Assembly (NCBI GenBank): GCA_012729815.1
Contig: JAAYCJ010000149.1
Coordinates: forward strand, 1-36,428
Source: Phycisphaerae bacterium
Lineage (GTDB): Bacteria; Planctomycetota; Phycisphaerae; JAAYCJ01
Direction of reading: 5' to 3'
Length of the DNA: 36,428 nucleotides
Under the pieces are notes generated by a model. That model was given only the letters and a program-made list of their open reading frames with translations. It searched no databases and had not been told where the DNA came from. The position numbers and the translations under genes were made by a program. Positions 8,413 through 16,464 of the stretch are shown here, one piece after another; position 1 is the first letter of the stretch; every line of letters begins with the position of its first letter.

Positions 8413-10992
8413 CTACGGCTGCGGCCGGGCCGCCTCCAGAATGCCCAGAAGCTCCGACCTCGTCGCCGCATTGCCCAGATCCGGGAACTGCTGCTGACGG
8501 GCCATGATCGCCGCCGCGACCTGCTGAGGATCGGACCCCAATCGCATGTGGGCCGTGAGATTGACGACCAGACCGTGCCAGTGCCGAAGATCGCCCGGCG
8601 AGACCGAGCCGATCACCTCCATCGAGATGTTCGCCGCGTCCGTGAAGCCTTCCCGCACCAGCGAAGCTCGCGCCGCAGCCAGGCGAAGGTCGATCCGGTA
8701 TGCCTCCGGCGACTCCGCGCCATCCGCACTCATCGGCACCTGCTCGTATCGCCCAGCGTCCGCCGCCGCGATCGTCCGCAGCGCCGCCAGACGTCGCGCG
8801 GGCGCGACCCCCGCCTTTTCGCCGAGTGCGGCGATGGTTCGCAGACTCAGGTCCGCCGCCTTGACCGCCAACCCGGGAGGATCGGTCACTACCGGTTCCG
8901 CACGATCCGCCAGAAGACGCCGATGGACCGCCGCCAACACCGTCGCCACCGTCTCCGCCTTGCGGTCGGCGACAATCTCCTCGATCGCCAGCATCCTCGT
9001 CGCCAACACAACCGCCTCAGCCAGCGACTCAGAGGTCGCCTCCTCAGCCAACCCCAACACCCGCGCCGGCAGTGCCGCCGGATTCGCCTTTTCGTACGCC
9101 TCGATCAAAGGAGCATAAAGGCTCGTCAGTTGCTTCGCCTCGTCGGCCCGTCCGACGGCCTGGTGCCTGAGCACCCGATCGCACGCCAGAACCGCCCCGG
9201 CCACCAGGTTCAACTGCCGCAGCGGCAACTGCCACGAGGCGACCTCGTCAGGTTTCGCCTGGGCTGTGCCGACGGCGGACAGCATCCGCTGCGTTGCGGC
9301 GAGGATGTCCTGGGCCAGCGACAGCGTTTCGCCCGCCGTCGGCTCCGTTGTCGACGATGACAACTCGCCGAACCGCCGGGTCAGGATCAGCACCCTGGCC
9401 GCCTGCGCCTCCAGATAGGACTCTGACCTCGACTCGACGGCGTCAAGACACGCCAACCCCTCTCGCCACCGGCCCGACTGGCCAAGCTGGTCGGCCAGCA
9501 GAAGGCGGAACCGATCGCCCTGCTCCGTCTTGGGATACTGAGCGAGCAGCCCGGACGCCGCCTCGACAAACCGCCGCCGATCCGCATGCTGACCGCTCTG
9601 CTCGTAGGCCCGCCACGCAAACGATGCGTACTGCGCCAGCGCCGCCTCGGAAAGTTCCTGACCCTCGTTCACCTGATCCGCCAGCACCGCCGCCGCCTCG
9701 CCGAACCGCTGAGTCTGAGCAAGGCAATCCGCCAGAAGCCGCCGCGCCGCCACCACCAACTCCGCTCCGCCCTGCCCTCGCGCGACAAGGCCCCGCGCCA
9801 GCGAAATCGCCTCTTCCACACGTCCCTCGCGACGGACCAGCGCCGCCCGCAGATACACCTCCACGTCCGCCATCGCCTCAGCCGGGCAATCGCCGAGTTC
9901 CACAACCTCCCGTTCGAACATCGCCGCCAGCTCGGGCCTAGCGGCCAACGCGTTCGAAAACTCAGCCAACGCCGCCTCACGACGGCCGCGCTCGCAGGCC
10001 TCCTCACCCAGCTGGGCCAGTCCGATCCGCCCGCGCATCAGCCGCGCCGTCAGGTCCACCAAGTCCCGCTGATAACCCTGCGGCCAAACGGACAAATCGA
10101 TCGCCTGCGCCAACGCCTCAGCCCGCGAATACTCCTTGAGTTCCACCGCCAACCGCACCCGCTCCAACTCCGCCAGCAACCCGCACACCGGCGGCAGCGG
10201 ACCGCTCACCGCCTCCAGCATCCGACCGGCCTCGTGCACGCTGCCAAGCCGCCGATGCACCGCCGCCTGCAGCACGCGAAAATCCGCCTGCTCCGACGCC
10301 AGTTCCGTCGCCTCCAGCTCCGCCAGCAGGTCGCGCAGCGAATAGAGCACCTTGACCCGCTGAATGCTCGGCAGCAGGTCAAGCCGCCAGAACTGCGTCC
10401 ACGCCGAAAGGTACCGCGCCTGAAGCAGCGACGAACCGTACAGCTCCGGCAGACCCGCCCGATTCGCCTCCGCCAACGCCTGATCGTCCATCCCCCGAAA
10501 CCGCGAAAGCTCACCGTCCAGAAACTCCCGCGCCTCGCCAAGTTGCCCTTCAATCTCATCGAGCCCCGCCGGCAGCCGCTCCGCCGCGTCATCCGGCAGG
10601 GTAAGTCCCAGCGCCAGCAAAAACACCGCTGAGGCATGCTTCTCCGACAACAGATCGTTCGCGTAACGGACCCGCCAAGTCGCCGTCAGCGGATGATTGC
10701 GGTACGTCGCGATCCGCTCCCGCTCCATCCCCAGAAGCTTCTCAAGCCGCTCCGACCGATCCGCCGCCCCCTCGGCCCGACGGTACCCCAGCCACGCCTG
10801 CGCGATCTCCAGATTGAACAGGTCCAGATCGCCCTCCGGCGGATGACCCTGATCGTAAACCGCCAGCAGCTCATCAAACCCCCGGTCAATCAACCCACGC
10901 CGGAACAACTCGTCATCCAGCCGATAGTCCGCCGCCGCCGCCATCGCCGCCAGCGTCGCCAACAAGACGAAATGCACCGTCAACAGCCGCAA
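8413..10992 (-). CDS. Large secreted TPR-like helical repeat protein of the Exb operon (about 859 aa)
   Basis: A long Ala-, Leu- and Arg-rich helical protein with no enzyme motif. The N-terminus reads LRLLTVHFVLLATLAAMAAA, a clear signal peptide, so it is exported. The body is a chain of paired helices resembling degenerate TPR repeats, for example around FGEAAAVLADQVNEGQELSE. It is the last gene of the ExbB/ExbD operon, so a periplasmic scaffold moved by or attached to the ExbD proteins is a reasonable inference. Start choice is uncertain: TTG at 10992 lies right after the ExbD stop with GGAAG and GGAG upstream, while TTG at 11010 would overlap ExbD by 17 nt; no ATG is available near the signal peptide. 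I do not recognise an orthologue of known function. Confidence 0.75.
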   Translation of the reverse strand: MRLLTVHFVLLATLAAMAAAADYRLDDELFRRGLIDRGFDELLAVYDQGHPPEGDLDLFNLEIAQAWLGYRRAEGAADRSERLEKLLGMERERIATYRNHPLTATWRVRYANDLLSEKHASAVFLLALGLTLPDDAAERLPAGLDEIEGQLGEAREFLDGELSRFRGMDDQALAEANRAGLPELYGSSLLQARYLSAWTQFWRLDLLPSIQRVKVLYSLRDLLAELEATELASEQADFRVLQAAVHRRLGSVHEAGRMLEAVSGPLPPVCGLLAELERVRLAVELKEYSRAEALAQAIDLSVWPQGYQRDLVDLTARLMRGRIGLAQLGEEACERGRREAALAEFSNALAARPELAAMFEREVVELGDCPAEAMADVEVYLRAALVRREGRVEEAISLARGLVARGQGGAELVVAARRLLADCLAQTQRFGEAAAVLADQVNEGQELSEAALAQYASFAWRAYEQSGQHADRRRFVEAASGLLAQYPKTEQGDRFRLLLADQLGQSGRWREGLACLDAVESRSESYLEAQAARVLILTRRFGELSSSTTEPTAGETLSLAQDILAATQRMLSAVGTAQAKPDEVASWQLPLRQLNLVAGAVLACDRVLRHQAVGRADEAKQLTSLYAPLIEAYEKANPAALPARVLGLAEEATSESLAEAVVLATRMLAIEEIVADRKAETVATVLAAVHRRLLADRAEPVVTDPPGLAVKAADLSLRTIAALGEKAGVAPARRLAALRTIAAADAGRYEQVPMSADGAESPEAYRIDLRLAAARASLVREGFTDAANISMEVIGSVSPGDLRHWHGLVVNLTAHMRLGSDPQQVAAAIMARQQQFPDLGNAATRSELLGILEAARPQP

Positions 10993-10993
10993 G

Positions 10994-11515
10994 CTACTTC
11001 CACTCCGCAAACGTGATCCGCGTGAACTCCGCCTTCAAAGCGGCGTTGTAGGTATTGACGACGTGGTCCCACGCCGTGGCGGACCTGGCCGCGATGATCA
11101 CCGGCGTCTTGTCCGTGATCCCCGGCTGGGCCCGAAGGTCCGCCAGACGCCGGGCCAGATCGCGATAGTCCGACACAAGAATCTGCGAACCCCCATCCGC
11201 CGTCATCGCCGTGCTCAGCCGAATGCTCGCCGGCCGGCCCTCCTCGCCCGCGTCCAGGAATATCCGCACCGGCACCAGCGGCATCGCCGCCTCCGCCGAA
11301 AGGCCCGTCGTCCGAGGAACCCGAGCCGCCAGAAGCGCCTCGGGCAGCTTGAACGACGAGGCCACCAGAAAGAAAATCAGCAGGTTGAACATGATGTCCA
11401 TCATCGGCGCCAGGTTCACCGCTCCGATCGTCGAACGACGGCGCGACTGCCGACGGTCCCGCCACAGCCGGGCCACGCTCTGCTTTCGCGGCACGCAGAT
11501 CCGGTCCAGACTCAT
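10994..11515 (-). CDS. ExbD/TolR-family biopolymer transport protein, second copy (173 aa)
   Basis: ExbD-type proteins have one N-terminal transmembrane helix and a periplasmic domain and use the proton gradient with an ExbB-type channel. Here a basic cytoplasmic tail of about 30 residues precedes VNLAPMMDIMFNLLIFFLVA (33-52); Asp40 is at the place of the essential membrane Asp of ExbD and TolR. The periplasmic part (about 60-173) ends EFTRITFAEWK. The ATG at 11515 overlaps the stop of the first ExbD by 4 nt, so the two are translationally coupled. The long arginine-rich tail is larger than in the E. coli protein. Confidence 0.88.
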   Translation of the reverse strand: MSLDRICVPRKQSVARLWRDRRQSRRRSTIGAVNLAPMMDIMFNLLIFFLVASSFKLPEALLAARVPRTTGLSAEAAMPLVPVRIFLDAGEEGRPASIRLSTAMTADGGSQILVSDYRDLARRLADLRAQPGITDKTPVIIAARSATAWDHVVNTYNAALKAEFTRITFAEWK

Positions 11516-11985
11516 GGCGACCCCCTCCCGTTCGCACCGCCCGCCTCCATCTCCGTCGCAATCTCGATCGACGAAATCGACGCGTTGGAGATCGCCTTGA
11601 GGACCGGCTCGATCTCGGCAAACGCCAGCCGCCGGTCCGCCCGCAGCACCACCGTCGTCCGCGACGTCTGATCCGGCGCCAACCGCAGCAGCAGATCGAC
11701 CAGTTCCGAAAGGTCGCCCACGATCTGCGCGTTGAGCTGAATCCGCCCCAAACGCCCCGATGGGTCCGCGAACAGGTTGACCACCAGCCGGTCGGGCAGG
11801 GCCAGCGGACGCGCCTGCGAATCGCTGGGCGTTGGAAGCTGCATCGGCTGACGCTCCGCCGAAACGAACTGCGAAACCAGCATGAAGAACACGATGAGCT
11901 GGAACGCGATGTCCACCAGCGGCGTCAGGTTCAGCCGACCCTGCCAGGTGCTCCGCCGGATTGTCCCAAGATACCGGTGCATCAC
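11512..11985 (-). CDS. ExbD/TolR-family biopolymer transport protein, first copy (157 aa)
   Basis: The protein starts MMHRYLGTIRRSTWQGRLNL, and the membrane segment LNLTPLVDIAFQLIVFFMLV (18-37) carries Asp25, the same position as the essential Asp of E. coli ExbD. The periplasmic part is about 115 residues with the usual QLPTPSDSQA beginning and VVLRADRRLAFAEIEPVLKA toward the end. The start at 11985 overlaps the ExbB stop by 4 nt. The two neighbouring ExbD copies differ in tail and periplasmic domain, so a heteromeric ExbD pair with ExbB is likely. It energises an unknown envelope function. Confidence 0.9.
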   Translation of the reverse strand: MMHRYLGTIRRSTWQGRLNLTPLVDIAFQLIVFFMLVSQFVSAERQPMQLPTPSDSQARPLALPDRLVVNLFADPSGRLGRIQLNAQIVGDLSELVDLLLRLAPDQTSRTTVVLRADRRLAFAEIEPVLKAISNASISSIEIATEMEAGGANGRGSP

Positions 11986-12731
11986 TCCTCCGGCGGCGCC
12001 AGCGTCGCCACCCGCAAACGATCCCGCCCGTCCGGTGTCACGCTGCGAAGCAAATCCAGCGACATGTTCGCGATCTGCGCCGCGATCGCGTCGATTCGGT
12101 TGCGGAACAACCCGTACATCGCCAGCGCCGGTATCGCCACAATCAGACCCCAGAACGTGGTCACCAACGCGACCGAAATGCCCTCAGCGAGCTGGTCCGG
12201 CTGCGTCACGCCGCCCTGTCGCACCACCTCCACGAGCTTGTTGAACGCCAGAATAATACCGTACACCGTGCCGAACAGCCCGATCATCGGCGCGACGTTC
12301 CCAATGATGTTGAGGTACTCGATCCGCCGAAGCAGATTCGTCGCCCGCTCCTCCGTCGCCTCGATCACCGCCGTCTCAGCCGACTCCGGACTGTTGGCCA
12401 ACTCGACCAAACCGCGACGAACCACCGAAAACAAAAACGTCTCCCCCTGCCCCGACATCCGCCAAGCCGCCTCCACGTCCCCCCGCGCCAGCGTCTTCGC
12501 CAGCTTCTCATAGTCCTGCCGATCCAGTATCCGCGACGGCCGTATCACCAGCGCATGACGCAAAATCAGCGCAAACGTCGCCACACTCAGCGGAATCAAA
12601 ACAAACCACGTGATCAACCCACCGTCAATGACGAAACGGTGAAAGTAATCGATCGAAACCGCAGACCCATCCTGCGCGACCGCGGTGGATGCGAATAGAC
12701 AGATCAACGGTAGTGCTGGCGTTATTCTCAT
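11982..12731 (-). CDS. MotA/TolQ/ExbB-family proton channel protein (249 aa)
   Basis: An ExbB-type channel subunit. The N-terminus MRITPALPLICLFASTAVAQ looks like a cleavable signal peptide, which E. coli ExbB lacks but which occurs in other phyla. Membrane helices follow at about residues 35-58 (ITWFVLIPLSVATFALIL) and in the conserved channel pair NIIGNVAPMIGLFGTVYGII and ALVTTFWGLIVAIPALAMYG; the GLFGTV stretch is diagnostic. The ATG at 12731 has AAGGAAG upstream; upstream in-frame codons fall in the inverted repeat and are not used. The gap of 65 nt to the S23 stop is filled by the left arm of the repeat element, so this gene was probably separated from the TPR gene by that insertion. Confidence 0.9.
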   Translation of the reverse strand: MRITPALPLICLFASTAVAQDGSAVSIDYFHRFVIDGGLITWFVLIPLSVATFALILRHALVIRPSRILDRQDYEKLAKTLARGDVEAAWRMSGQGETFLFSVVRRGLVELANSPESAETAVIEATEERATNLLRRIEYLNIIGNVAPMIGLFGTVYGIILAFNKLVEVVRQGGVTQPDQLAEGISVALVTTFWGLIVAIPALAMYGLFRNRIDAIAAQIANMSLDLLRSVTPDGRDRLRVATLAPPEE

Positions 12732-12758
12732 GGCGATGCTTCCTTGCGACTTCGGTCC

Positions 12759-12802
12759 AAATGAAAATTGAAAATAGCAAATACTAAAGTGCAAAATCAG
12801 GG
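12759..12802 (+). repeat. Left arm of the S23 inverted repeat
   Basis: AT-rich arm made of degenerate 7-nt units (read on the minus strand as GCACTTT, AGTATTT, GCTATTT, TCAATTT). The S23 stop codon lies inside it. Confidence 0.65.
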
Positions 12803-13180
12803 ACGCTTCGCGGTGACGATCGACTTTCCGATAATGTTGCCAAGCTCGGTGGTTTCCCGCAATAGCGCATGGAGTTGCACGTCTTCTCGCGCCAGTAGAG
12901 CACTGTCCTCCACAACCCTCAACCAGTAGCGGGACTCCCGCAGTTCCTTCAGTACGATCTGCAGTTTGTGGACAAAATCGGGCTTGCTCTCAGCGGCGCA
13001 GGCCTCTTCGTAATTCGCCCCGCCGGACGTGGCACTCCGCAGGAGCTGCCTGGCCACATGCCTGCCCGGAATGTTCCGGCTGAGCCGCAATGTCAGTTTC
13101 ACCGTCTCCGCTGAGAGCTTCAAAAACCGGTCGGAGATATCGTTCCTGACATTTTGACATTTGGTATTTGCTATTTTCAT
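12797..13180 (-). CDS. S23-type four-helix-bundle protein (127 aa)
   Basis: The protein belongs to the four-helix-bundle family first seen as ORFs in 23S rRNA intervening sequences. Family traits are the helix KLTLRLSRNIPGRHVARQLL, the following RSATSGGANYEEACAAESKP (conserved SA-SxxAN-EEA pattern), and the third helix FVHKLQIVLKELRESRYWLR. No catalytic residue is known for the family and its role is unsettled; some relatives accompany diversity-generating retroelements, but no reverse transcriptase is seen here. The ATG at 13180 is inside the right repeat arm and overlaps the TPR stop by 4 nt, and the stop is inside the left arm, so the gene fills the element from arm to arm. Confidence 0.85.
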   Translation of the reverse strand: MKIANTKCQNVRNDISDRFLKLSAETVKLTLRLSRNIPGRHVARQLLRSATSGGANYEEACAAESKPDFVHKLQIVLKELRESRYWLRVVEDSALLAREDVQLHALLRETTELGNIIGKSIVTAKRP

Positions 13181-13189
13181 TTTTCATTG
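13144..13189 (+). repeat. Right arm of the S23 inverted repeat
   Basis: AT-rich arm with units GACATTT, GGTATTT, GCTATTT, TCATTTT in tandem. It contains the S23 start codon, the TPR gene stop codon and the last codons of the TPR protein. Confidence 0.65.
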
Positions 13190-14205
13190 TTTCCGCTTGT
13201 CCGCCGTGCCCCATCCACCATCTCCGCCACCGCCGCCTCCGTCGAATCGCCAAACCGCCGCACCAGTTCCTCCCGAACCGCCTTCGCAAAAACCTGCCGC
13301 GAGCCCTGATCCAACGCCTCCGCCGCGTAAAACAGCGACCCCGCAGCGTATGGACTCTGCGGAAACTCAACGGCCACCCGCAGCAACTCCAACGCCGCAC
13401 CGTCAAATCGACCCGCAGCCGACAACCCTCGCCCGCGCCAATGCAGAATGCCAGGCAAATCCGCCCGCACCGCCGCCGCGAACAACGTCTCCGTCGTCGC
13501 CAGAAGCTGATCCGCCTTGCCGGCTTCCAACTGCTCCGCAGCCCACTGATCCAGCCACGCACCCGGCCGCCGAAAATTCAAAAGCTCGCTCTCGGTCACC
13601 TCCCGAACCACCTTCTTGCGATCAGCCAAATTCGGCTGATTGATCCCCAACCGCTCCAACACCCGGCTCAGGGCCTGACGCGTCTCCGCCGAACCCGCCT
13701 TGTTCCGCGCCGCCACCAGCGTCGCCGTCGCCGCGCCCATCGCCTTCTCGTCCGAGGGAATCTCGCCGCGCGTCGGCAACACCTGGATCAACCACTCCGG
13801 AATATCCTCCGCCAACCGCACGATCAGCTCCGCCGCCTCGTCCAGCTTCCCGCCCCGCGCCAGCAGATTCACCAGCCGCACGCGAACCCACGCACCCTCC
13901 CATCCGCCGCCCGCAAACCCCAGCGCCTCCCGATACGCCGCCACAGCCTCATCGTATTTCTTGAGCGACAGCAGCTTCTCCGCCTCGTTCAACTCCGCCC
14001 GACCGTCCACCCGCACCAGATACACGTCCGCGAAATCAATCTGCGAGCGCTGGCCGCTCTGGCTGTCCATCACCGTCAGCCGCGCCCGATCGAACTCGAC
14101 GATCTTCACGTGCCGAACCGACTGCGCCTTGCGCGTCAGCACCGTGTCCGCCGAAGCCGACCCAGCCGCGACCAACACCATCAACAGCGCCGCGATCGTC
14201 CTCAC
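13177..14205 (-). CDS. Secreted TPR-like protein of the Exb operon (342 aa)
   Basis: The signal peptide MRTIAALLMVLVAAGSASAD is followed by a small beta-rich part (VKIVEFDRARLTVMDSQSGQ) and then helical repeats, with TPR-like pairs at EKLLSLKKYDEAVAAYREAL and later at SPYAAGSLFYAAEALDQGSR. It is probably a periplasmic adaptor for the ExbD/VWA system. The start is a GTG at 14205 in a GTGA overlap with the VWA stop, with GGAG 8 nt upstream; a longer frame back to 15054 is a shadow of the VWA gene. The last residues, Asn-Asn-Glu-Lys, and the stop at 13177 are supplied by the inverted-repeat arm, so the element appears to have replaced the original end. Confidence 0.8.
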   Translation of the reverse strand: MRTIAALLMVLVAAGSASADTVLTRKAQSVRHVKIVEFDRARLTVMDSQSGQRSQIDFADVYLVRVDGRAELNEAEKLLSLKKYDEAVAAYREALGFAGGGWEGAWVRVRLVNLLARGGKLDEAAELIVRLAEDIPEWLIQVLPTRGEIPSDEKAMGAATATLVAARNKAGSAETRQALSRVLERLGINQPNLADRKKVVREVTESELLNFRRPGAWLDQWAAEQLEAGKADQLLATTETLFAAAVRADLPGILHWRGRGLSAAGRFDGAALELLRVAVEFPQSPYAAGSLFYAAEALDQGSRQVFAKAVREELVRRFGDSTEAAVAEMVDGARRTSGNNEK

Positions 14206-15113
14206 CACTTCAACTCCGTCTCCGCCACAAACCGATAGACCCCGCCCGTCTGCTCCGCGATCTTCCGCAGCAGAAATGCCCCGCGCTCGTTGACGTACGC
14301 CAGCGTGTTGATCTTGATCTGCCGCGCCTTCGACCACTCGATGATCTGATCCGCCAGCTTCTCGTCGAACACGCCGTCCGTCAGCAGATACACCAGATCC
14401 GGATTCAGCTCCAGCGCCCGCCGAACCGCCCACCGCGGATCCGTCTTGATGTCCGTCTGCACCTGGTCGACAAACTCGATGTACGTCCGCTTGTTCCGGT
14501 CGCTCGCCCACGTCAGCCCCTTCGCCGGCCCCTCGATCGGCTCGCCCGAACTGAAGAAAATCACGTGGAACTTCTGCATCGGCTGCAACTCGCCCAGACT
14601 CGAACCCAACTCGCGCTTCAGCGGATCGAAGAACGGCAGCATGCTCGGCGAAACGTCCACCACGTAAATCACCGAATACGCGTTCCCAGCCGTGTTGAAA
14701 AATCGCGTCCGCGGTACGATCGGCGCCACCTGACCCAGATCCGCCGCCTGCGATCCGACCGACCCGCCCGACGCCAGCACCGCCAGGTCCAAATCCTGCG
14801 AACCGCTCGCCTGAGGCTGCGCCGACGACTCGATCTGTCTGGCCAGCGCCTCCGTCACCAGCTTCTGCGAATCGATCAGCGGGGCCCGTTGCTGGTCCTG
14901 AAAAAGCGGCAACTGCGGATCCACCTTCCCAAGCCGCGCCTCCGGCACGATCTCCCGCCGCGCGGGACGATGCTCGAACGAAATAAAAACCACCGCCGAC
15001 AGCCCGCCCAAAACCGCCAGATGCGCCGCCGCCGAGATCGCCCACGGCCACCACAACAGCAGCCGGCCCGCCCTACGCCAAACGCTCGTCTCCTGCAACT
15101 CGTGTTCGGTCAT
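14202..15113 (-). CDS. Membrane-anchored von Willebrand factor A domain protein (303 aa)
   Basis: One N-terminal membrane helix (about 24-46, ISAAAHLAVLGGLSAVVFIS) is followed by a linker rich in Gln and Ser and a VWA domain from about residue 145. The metal-binding MIDAS site Asp153-x-Ser155-x-Ser157 is intact in YVVDVSPSM, and LVYLLTDGVF carries the later acidic residue. VWA domains make metal-dependent protein contacts. Placement with ExbB/ExbD and two exported TPR-like proteins suggests an extracytoplasmic complex driven by proton flow. The ATG at 15113 is chosen; a TTG at 15140 is possible since the ribosome binding site (GAGG) is very close to the ATG. Its stop overlaps the TPR start. 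Confidence 0.85.
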   Translation of the reverse strand: MTEHELQETSVWRRAGRLLLWWPWAISAAAHLAVLGGLSAVVFISFEHRPARREIVPEARLGKVDPQLPLFQDQQRAPLIDSQKLVTEALARQIESSAQPQASGSQDLDLAVLASGGSVGSQAADLGQVAPIVPRTRFFNTAGNAYSVIYVVDVSPSMLPFFDPLKRELGSSLGELQPMQKFHVIFFSSGEPIEGPAKGLTWASDRNKRTYIEFVDQVQTDIKTDPRWAVRRALELNPDLVYLLTDGVFDEKLADQIIEWSKARQIKINTLAYVNERGAFLLRKIAEQTGGVYRFVAETELKW

Positions 15114-15156
15114 GCCTCTGCCGATTTCGTCGCGCGCCAAGCCGCGAAAACCGACG

Positions 15157-16440
15157 CTATTCCATGATCTCCGCCGCCACCAGATCCTGGTACGTCTCCC
15201 GACGGCGGATCAACCGCATCAACTTGCCCTCGCACAACACCTCAGCCGCTCGCGGACGGGCGTTGTACTGGCTCGACATCGTAAAACCATAGGCGCCCGC
15301 CGTGAAAATCGCCAGCAGGTCCCCGCGATTCACCGCCGGCATCGACCGGTCCGCCGCGAACCTATCCCCCGTCTCGCAGATCGGACCCACCACGTCGTAC
15401 TTCGACAACCCCTCAATCTCCGGCTTCTCAACCCGCCGCGACGGAACCATCCCGGCGGCCACCTCGACCGGCCAGATAAAGTGAAACGCCTCGTACAGCG
15501 TCGGCCGAATCAGGTCGTTCATCCCCGCGTCCACCACCACGAACTGCTTCTCGCCCGAACGCTTGAGGTACAGCACCCGCGTCACCAAAATCCCCGAATT
15601 GCCCGCGATCGCCCGCCCCGGCTCCATGATCACCCGAAGCCCCCGCCCCTTCAGCAGCGGCACGATCGCCTCCGCGTACACCTTGCCCAGCGGGGCCTGC
15701 TCGCTCTGGTAATCCGCCCCGAACCCCCCGCCGATGTCCACCGTGTCGATCGCCACGCCCTCGCCCCGGAGTCGCTCGATCAGGTCGAGCACCTTCCGAA
15801 TCCCCTCCACGTACGGATCGATCGTGTTGATCGGCGAACCCAGGTGGATGTGAACGCCGCTTAAACGCAGGTACTTGTCCCCCGCGTGCGCCGTAAAAAT
15901 CCGCTGCGCCTCCTCGATGTCCACCCCGAACTTCGTCTGCTTCTTGCCCGTCGTGGTGTACCGGTGCGTCTTGGGATCGACGTCCGGGTTCACCCGCAGC
16001 AATGCCCGAGCCGGAATCCGCCGCGCCGCCGCGATCGAACGAATATTCTCCAGCTCCGCTTCCGACTCGATGTTGAACGCCCCAAGCCCAACGTCCAGCG
16101 CCTGGTTGATCTCAGCGTCCGTCTTGCCCACCCCCGCGTACACCATCTTCGACGGATCGCCGCCCGCCTGAATCGCCCGAAACAACTCGCCCCCGCTGAC
16201 CACGTCGAACCCCGCACCCGCCTTCGCCAGCAGCCGAAGCAAATGCACGTTCCCGTTGCACTTGACCGAATAGCAGATCAGCGGGTCCAACTCGGCAAAC
16301 GCCTCCGCGATCCGCTGATAGTGCCCCAGAAACGTGCTCGCCGAGTAAACGTAGCACGGCGTCCCGATCTCCTCAGCGATCCGCGACACCGCCACCTCTT
16401 CGCAGTGAAGCTGCCCGTCACGATACTCAAACAAATCCAT
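15157..16440 (-). CDS. lysA: Diaminopimelate decarboxylase
   Basis: It catalyses the last step of lysine synthesis, decarboxylation of meso-diaminopimelate, with pyridoxal phosphate. The PLP lysine is Lys60 in ICYSVKCN. Other family marks are GAGFDVVSGGEL, the HIHLGSPI segment (a variant of the usual His-Ile-Gly-Ser), DIGGGFGADY, EPGRAIAGNSG for phosphate binding, and GPICETGD with the catalytic Cys from the partner subunit. At 427 residues it has normal length. It sits in the same tight minus-strand array as a stand-alone Lrp-type ligand domain 24 nt upstream and the VWA/TPR/Exb genes downstream. It acts in the cytoplasm as a dimer. Confidence 0.95.
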   Translation of the reverse strand: MDLFEYRDGQLHCEEVAVSRIAEEIGTPCYVYSASTFLGHYQRIAEAFAELDPLICYSVKCNGNVHLLRLLAKAGAGFDVVSGGELFRAIQAGGDPSKMVYAGVGKTDAEINQALDVGLGAFNIESEAELENIRSIAAARRIPARALLRVNPDVDPKTHRYTTTGKKQTKFGVDIEEAQRIFTAHAGDKYLRLSGVHIHLGSPINTIDPYVEGIRKVLDLIERLRGEGVAIDTVDIGGGFGADYQSEQAPLGKVYAEAIVPLLKGRGLRVIMEPGRAIAGNSGILVTRVLYLKRSGEKQFVVVDAGMNDLIRPTLYEAFHFIWPVEVAAGMVPSRRVEKPEIEGLSKYDVVGPICETGDRFAADRSMPAVNRGDLLAIFTAGAYGFTMSSQYNARPRAAEVLCEGKLMRLIRRRETYQDLVAAEIME

Positions 16441-16464
16441 CGCTGCTTGCTCCAGTCTGTTGCG

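Larger units (their letters stand above)
12759..13189 (-). mobile_element. Inverted-repeat element carrying an S23 four-helix-bundle gene
   Basis: A unit of about 430 bp is bounded by two imperfect inverted repeats of roughly 40 bp and contains only the S23 gene. The arms share a perfect 16-nt core, GTATTTGCTATTTTCA (13164-13179) and its complement (12769-12784), and pairing continues through TTTTG and CCTGA. Both arms are AT-rich in a GC-rich operon. In the transcript they would form a long stem with the S23 ORF in the loop, as in intervening sequences of bacterial 23S rRNA. Calling it mobile is inference: no target duplication was identified. Confidence 0.6.

Noticed and set aside
13144-13189. 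CRISPR-like reading of the short AT repeats
   Set aside because: Units are 7 nt, contiguous and degenerate, without spacers, and no cas genes are present.
14206-15054. Upstream extension of the 342-aa TPR frame (open frame to 15054)
   Set aside because: This part is the other-frame shadow of the VWA gene, is Gly/Ala/Asp-rich without domain pattern, and the true GTG start at 14205 has a ribosome binding site and signal peptide.
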